Source: Galerina marginata (taxonomy: Eukaryota > Basidiomycota > Agaricomycetes > Agaricales > Galerinaceae). From it: DNA of 64,000 nucleotides. Made by a program: the position numbers and the translations under genes. The stretch spans positions 1,550,001 to 1,614,000 of the forward strand of contig JAECYW010000010.1 of NCBI GenBank assembly GCA_023014335.1, given 5' to 3'. Of this stretch, positions 59,771 through 64,000 are shown one piece after another (within the stretch, counting starts at the first letter, position 1; each line of letters starts with the position of its first letter). The notes under the pieces were generated by a model. The model saw only the letters and a program-made list of their open reading frames with translations, was not told the origin of the DNA and made no database searches.

Positions 59771-61651
59771 CTAGCTCTCCTCCGCCTCGTCATCCGGGTA
59801 AAGCCATGAACGATCTTCAGACAACCCATACCACGGAGATAAAACATCTGTATACTTTGTGTTGCTCGGCGGAACATCGGCGGAATAGAAGAGGTCCAAC
59901 GCGATCTTCAGGCCTACCTCTTCAGCACGTTGGTGGACCTCGTCGCAAATATTCTTCTGTCTTATCCTTTCGAAGGCTACCTTGACCGTCTTCAGCGAAG
60001 TGACCCCCTTATGTGCTGGATCGCCCAATCGACTGAGGATGAATTGTAAGAGAGTGTCGTCTGTGACGATGCCTGTCAGATACGCTTCGAACACCTCCAG
60101 TTTCGGAAGCAAAATCTCTTTTTCTGGGATAAGAACAGGCGGGGGGACAGGCAATGGTTCGTTAATTACGAGGAGGTTAAGATTGAAATGTCCAAAGCCG
60201 ACCATCCAGTATGGGCCGTTACCCGGTGAGAATTCTTGGACAAGCGGCCGACCATCACGCGAGGGTTGACCAAGTACCAAATGGGTAAGGTTACTCGCGA
60301 TTCGAAAAGAAAAGATTAGATCCTGGGCAGACCAAATCCGTGGGTCGACTGATAGTTTTCTCATACCCCTGCATCTTTCCAGGAGGGAAAGAACAGGAGC
60401 TGATTGGGTGGTGCCAGTGCCATTCATGCCGTGGCCGTAGTCTTGTGGGAAGCGGTGGTAGCTTTGGTACTCGAACGAAGTCAGGTTAGGCGCGTTGATT
60501 CGCCTGTAGATGACGGCCATGAAATCACCGGCGTTGAGTTGGATGCAAAGGAATCGTAGATAAGGCAAGGAAAGTACGTCATCGGGACTGATATATACGT
60601 CGACCCCATCCGAGATGACCAGCTTGCAATGCTCGAGGTTTTGACATTTTCGAAGCACTTGCACAACTTCGGCACTGGTGATGGGTGAATGGAGAAAAAG
60701 GTCAGTGAGGTTCTCCCATGTTGATGGGATATTCACAGCATCGAATGTCGCTACACTAACGTTGTCAGTATACATCGAGAGCCTCTGGAGTTTTGGAGCC
60801 TTGAGTAGTACAACTGAATGCCTGGGCATATTAGGATTGGGGGTGACTCGCTCGAAGAAATTTGTTCTGAGCCTCCGGAGATTGGGTATCATTTCGAGAG
60901 AAATCTTGTCTTGTAGGGCTTGATAAATCTCGAAAGGCATGCATAATTCCAGATCGTCAAAACGTTCAGAGAAAGAGATGACGGTGGTGAATAGCTGGAA
61001 CAATGGATTGTCATCGTTCAAATCCTCTTGCAAAACCGGGCCATAATAACCGAAAAAGTTGAGCGATATCGACAGAGGACAAGATCCAGAGCGCGATAGC
61101 CAGATCTCTGCGAGTTCGGAACGTGTCCGCATCGCTTTGGCATATTTAGCGGGAAGTTCGCGATGTTCTTCCCGTAATTGAGTGGTATCCACACCTGGAT
61201 TAGGTGAGAAGGGTTCATAAGTAGTGTTGGAATAGGGAAGAAGTGGGACGTGTAATCTCGACCACAATGGATGGCAGGATAAGGCGGCAGATCTCCAAGA
61301 TTGGGAGATTTGAGCCAGAAGTAGAGGTGCCTCAGTAGCGCTCATGACTGGGTTGCGGTGACTAGGCAGGCAATGGAGGAATATTTCGTGTAAAATGCTG
61401 AGGGAGAACCGGCGAACCGGCGATAGGATGGTGGCGTATTCATCGACCGAGTTTTGGATAACCTTGCGCTCTTCCTTGAGGTCGTTTAAAGCCTTGGAAA
61501 GACGTTCGATCTCTGTAGCTTTGTTTTGCAGTTCTTGTAACGGCTTTGATAACACTTCCTTGACTTCTTGGAGGTCTTCCTCGGATGGACAGATGTTGTT
61601 TTTCAGGAATCTGGCAAGATGGGGCTGCATCACTACGCCCGTGGACTCCAT
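59771..61651 (-). CDS. F-box-like protein, copy B
   Basis: An uninterrupted 626-residue frame. It has the same plan as the gene at 29953-31738: an N-terminal block (LARFLKNNICPSEEDLQEVK), a coiled coil (ATEIERLSKALNDLKEERKV), and the F-box-like segment LSPVRRFSLSILHEIFLHCL with AQISQSWRSAALSCHPLWSR. A long leucine-rich C-terminal region follows (LLKAPKLQRLSMYTDNVSVA; LPYLRFLCIQLNAGDF; LLPKLEVFEAYLTGIVTDDT). The C-terminal block KTVKVAFERIRQKNICDEVH aligns with KFVHVTFARVKQRDISEEVY in copy A, so the two share ancestry over their whole length. The role is presumably substrate recognition in an SCF ubiquitin ligase. Copy B lacks the intron inferred in copy A. It starts 397 bases from the transposase gene, in divergent orientation. 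Confidence 0.85.
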   Translation of the reverse strand: MESTGVVMQPHLARFLKNNICPSEEDLQEVKEVLSKPLQELQNKATEIERLSKALNDLKEERKVIQNSVDEYATILSPVRRFSLSILHEIFLHCLPSHRNPVMSATEAPLLLAQISQSWRSAALSCHPLWSRLHVPLLPYSNTTYEPFSPNPGVDTTQLREEHRELPAKYAKAMRTRSELAEIWLSRSGSCPLSISLNFFGYYGPVLQEDLNDDNPLFQLFTTVISFSERFDDLELCMPFEIYQALQDKISLEMIPNLRRLRTNFFERVTPNPNMPRHSVVLLKAPKLQRLSMYTDNVSVATFDAVNIPSTWENLTDLFLHSPITSAEVVQVLRKCQNLEHCKLVISDGVDVYISPDDVLSLPYLRFLCIQLNAGDFMAVIYRRINAPNLTSFEYQSYHRFPQDYGHGMNGTGTTQSAPVLSLLERCRGMRKLSVDPRIWSAQDLIFSFRIASNLTHLVLGQPSRDGRPLVQEFSPGNGPYWMVGFGHFNLNLLVINEPLPVPPPVLIPEKEILLPKLEVFEAYLTGIVTDDTLLQFILSRLGDPAHKGVTSLKTVKVAFERIRQKNICDEVHQRAEEVGLKIALDLFYSADVPPSNTKYTDVLSPWYGLSEDRSWLYPDDEAEES

Positions 61652-62048
61652 TGTGCTGAAATTTCAGATGTCAGAAGTAGCAGATAGGTCTTTCACTACA
61701 CCTGAACAGTTCTGAGCTCAGATATCGCGCAAAGGGCCAAGGTCGAGGCAGATTCGGTTGTTCCTAAGCACGTGACCTCTTGATCAAATATAAATATAGC
61801 TGCCTTCCAAACCCCAAACATGACTTTGACAGTAGTGGTCCTCAATTCTAAACTCTCGTTTTTTTGTCCGTAGCAACCACTTAGCAACGAGGATTGTTTG
61901 GTCGAGGGACCATGTGGAACGAACTTTCGCGGTGTTAGAATTCAACAAAACTCCGACCGTTGGAACCAAACGGCAAGCACAACTGATTTTAATCGCGGTG
62001 TCATTATCGCGGTCATCTGTAATCTAATCAGTCTCTCTTCCCCTTACC
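61652..62048. promoter_or_regulatory. Spacer between F-box copy B and the Harbinger transposase
   Basis: The 397 bases separate two divergent start codons. The left boundary of the PIF/Harbinger element should fall in this stretch or just inside the F-box gene. I could not fix its terminal repeat, because the right end lies beyond the window. TCGCGGTGT occurs twice (about 61929 and 61994), with a further ATCGCGG at about 62006. Confidence 0.4.
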
Positions 62049-63487
62049 ATGGCTCGTACTAGAGAGAGACGGCGGCGCAGAGCTGCACTACAGTTGAAAG
62101 GAATGCAGAAGGGTCCGACACCACTTGAAATCACGGCCATTCTTCTGATGGCTGATGCAGAAACCGATGATGAGCAAATTGTCTCGCTTTTGTTTCTACG
62201 ATTTGCTATCGAGGATAAGCGCGCTCGCCGTCAGCAAGGGGGTAGGTTTGGAAGACGAGGCCCTTATGACAGAAAAAAATCCAAAGACTTTTTTGATCTA
62301 CTGCTCAATGATTTTTCTGATAGGTGGTTTAAGGAGTGGATGCGGTACGAGAGTTCATGCGCTATCATTGGAAAGTTTGTTTACTGAAAGCTTAACAACT
62401 TAAGGATGGACCGTGAAACCTTCTGGCATCTTCACGATCTCATTTGCGATGATCCGCGATTTATTTCAAAGGGGAAAAAACCGCAACGTCCAGTCAAGCA
62501 CCAACTTTCAGCATTTCTTATACGAGCAGGAGCTGAAAGCGCAGTTAAGACAGCCAGTGTTCTCTCCATGTCAGAGGGGAGTACCTATGACTGCAACAAG
62601 CGGGTCACAAATGCGATTCGTGCCCTGCGACAGTACCATTTGGCGTGGCCAGGTGAACACCGGCGTGATTTCATTTCTGACGTCCTAGCAGAGGCAGGAT
62701 TTCCAGGTTGCATTGGGATGGGTGATGCTACCTATATTCATCTCATTGATAAGCCCGTTGTGAATCCTTGGGCATATTATTGTCATAAAAAATTCTATGC
62801 GGTAATCTTCTTCTACGCATACCTCATAATAATCAGCTCATCACAATTTTCAGCTTGCAGTTCAGGCAACGGTTGACCATCGTGCAATTTTCACTTCTTA
62901 TGACTTTGGATGGCCAGGTTCTGTTCAGGACAGTCGCATTTTTCGGAACTCTCACTTGTGGCGCAACCGTGATCAGTACTTCAAAAAAGACGAATACATT
63001 CTCGTGGACAAAGGTCAACCTGTCTTTGTTGCCTTTTTGTCAAGTTGCTCACAGCAGTTTAGGCTATCCATTAACTGCTTTCTCTATCCGTCCTTTCCAT
63101 CTTCATGACCTCACCAACAATCCAGACGAAGTTTCACGTCGTAAACGATGGAACAGGCAGCTTTCATCTGTGCGAATTTTTGTTGAACATGCATTTGGCC
63201 GACTCAAAGGTCGCTTTCCCATCTTGCGCTTCATGCCTGGCCGAAACACCATCAAAATGCAGAAGACAATCGAGGCACTAATGATTCTCCACAATATCAT
63301 GGAGGAACGTGGTGATGATCCAACTACAATTGCGGGCTACAATGGTCGGGAGGACAGCGACGTTGCAGGAGTTTTAGGTGAACAACAGCAGGCTTTTCAA
63401 ATTGAGGACAATGGTGAAAACGACGAGTTATATCAACAGGGATTGTACCGACGAAAGCTCCTAGTTAGTCACATGGACGAAATATAA
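62049..63487 (+). CDS. PIF/Harbinger (HARBI1-like) DDE transposase
   Basis: About 430 residues in four exons. Exon 1 has a basic head (MARTRERRRRRAALQL) and ends FKEWMR. The next exon begins MDRETFWHLHDLICDDPRF, then has HQLSAFLIRAGAES and the first catalytic Asp in GCIGMGDATYIHL. The following join reads KFYALAVQATVDHRAIFTSY, with the second Asp in GWPGSVQDSRIFRNSHLWR and the strand DEYILVDKG. The last exon gives YPLTAFSIRPF and the catalytic Glu in VRIFVEHAFGRLKGRFPILR, ending LLVSHMDEI. The D-D-E spacing and the GRLKGRF signature are those of IS5/PIF-Harbinger nucleases, which cut DNA at element ends and favour a 3-bp target. No stop or frameshift was found, so it could be active. Confidence 0.88.
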
Positions 63488-63643
63488 ACGAATGTAGTGA
63501 TTATAAGAAAATTTACTATCCAAAGAGGGTATTCTGTTCGCTAGAACAAGGAAGCATATGAAGATTATAAGGACTGTTACTGTCAAACCACAAAGAAAAC
63601 AGAATAGAAAGGGGACAGAATGGAAAGATTAATAGGGGAAAGA

Positions 63644-64000
63644 TTAGATGTCAGAGAAATGCTTAGCAAGTAAAGATTCGCCCATCTCCCGCACTTTCGG
63701 ATTGGTACTCTCGCACATAAGTTGGATCTTTTTTATGTTATCCCAATCCTCCTGTTGCTTCGCTCTCTTCCTCCGCTCCTGGAACTCTTCCTCTTCACGT
63801 TCCTCGCGTCTGCGTGCAAGATCAAGTTGAGCCTTTGCAACCGTCGCACCATCCTGAGCCTTCTGCTTCATGGTTTCAAGAGCGGTCTCGAGCAGCTTCT
63901 CCGTTTTGACTCCATCAAGAGCTTCGTCGGAGGAGCTTCGACGGAGGCGCTTCTTCCTACGGCTTTTGTCTTCGTCGTCGCTAACCTCAAGCTCGTCATC
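63644..64000 (-). CDS. Charged coiled-coil protein, C-terminal part; likely second Harbinger ORF
   Basis: The frame is open from the window edge to a stop at 63644, about 118 residues. It contains an acidic-basic stretch (SDDEDKSRRKKRLRRSSSDE), a long helix (ARRREEREEEEFQERRKRAK) and QLMCESTNPKVREMGESLLA before the end at FSDI. The charged coiled coil at the C-terminus resembles that of Myb/NAM-associated partner proteins in plant and fungal Harbinger elements, and the position next to the transposase supports that role. The DNA-binding part would be encoded beyond base 64000. A host gene cannot be ruled out. Confidence 0.5.
   Translation of the reverse strand, partial: DDELEVSDDEDKSRRKKRLRRSSSDEALDGVKTEKLLETALETMKQKAQDGATVAKAQLDLARRREEREEEEFQERRKRAKQQEDWDNIKKIQLMCESTNPKVREMGESLLAKHFSDI

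Larger units (their letters stand above)
62049..64000. mobile_element. PIF/Harbinger transposon, partial (runs off the window)
   Basis: A transposase gene followed at 157 bases by a convergent second ORF fits the two-gene plan of autonomous PIF/Harbinger elements, in which a Myb-like DNA-binding protein helps the nuclease. The right terminal repeat lies outside the window and the left one was not identified, so these limits cover only the coding part. Confidence 0.6.

Overview
The window is nuclear DNA from a filamentous fungus, almost certainly a mushroom-forming basidiomycete (Agaricomycetes). Genes are split by many introns of about 45-70 bases with GT..AG ends, lie on both strands, and belong to families typical of that group: F-box-like proteins with an N-terminal coiled coil, BTB-like proteins, a BBC1/MTI1-type actin-patch protein, an RRM-YTH protein, TAF6 and DNA transposons. 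The species cannot be named from the sequence.

Layout. 0.25-25.8 kb: three complete paralogous full-length ABC transporters of the ABCC (MRP-like) type, head to tail on the minus strand (254-6626, 12145-18550, 19107-25754). The last two are about 0.56 kb apart. The first two are separated by 5.5 kb that holds one small SnoaL/NTF2-like gene (10421-10960) and otherwise unassigned DNA. 26.3-28.7 kb: a mobile-element island made of two roughly 280-bp inverted repeat arms. Between them sits an 821-bp hAT-type element (26930-27750) with a perfect 8-bp target-site duplication. The right arm ends about 40 bases before the start of a steroid 5-alpha-reductase-like gene (28733-29772).

29.9-36.2 kb: an F-box-like gene (minus) divergent from a 2-oxoglutarate/Fe(II) oxygenase (plus), probable LRR/F-box debris, then TAF6 of TFIID. 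36.4-45.6 kb: an unrecognised membrane protein, a broken F-box copy, a 731-bp foldback element (38837-39567), a BTB-like gene, a small predicted membrane protein, and long non-coding stretches. 45.7-58.3 kb: an RRM-YTH (m6A reader) gene, a decayed F-box/LRR gene, a COMT-type O-methyltransferase and a large proline-rich BBC1/AIM3-domain gene. 58.8-64 kb: a small charged conserved-looking protein, a second intact F-box paralogue, and the start of a PIF/Harbinger transposon. That transposon has an apparently intact DDE transposase and a convergent second ORF that runs off the window.

How the genes relate. The housekeeping genes (TAF6, YTH, BBC1) have no evident joint role. The clearest local system is the ABCC array, a tandem expansion probably linked to export or vacuolar sequestration of toxic or secondary compounds. 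The F-box family is also expanding and decaying locally (two intact and about three broken copies), and at least four separate mobile or foldback units reshape the spaces between genes. The O-methyltransferase, 5-alpha-reductase, oxygenase and SnoaL genes are too scattered to be called one biosynthetic cluster. All exon joins were made by eye from splice sites and family similarity; no database search was possible.
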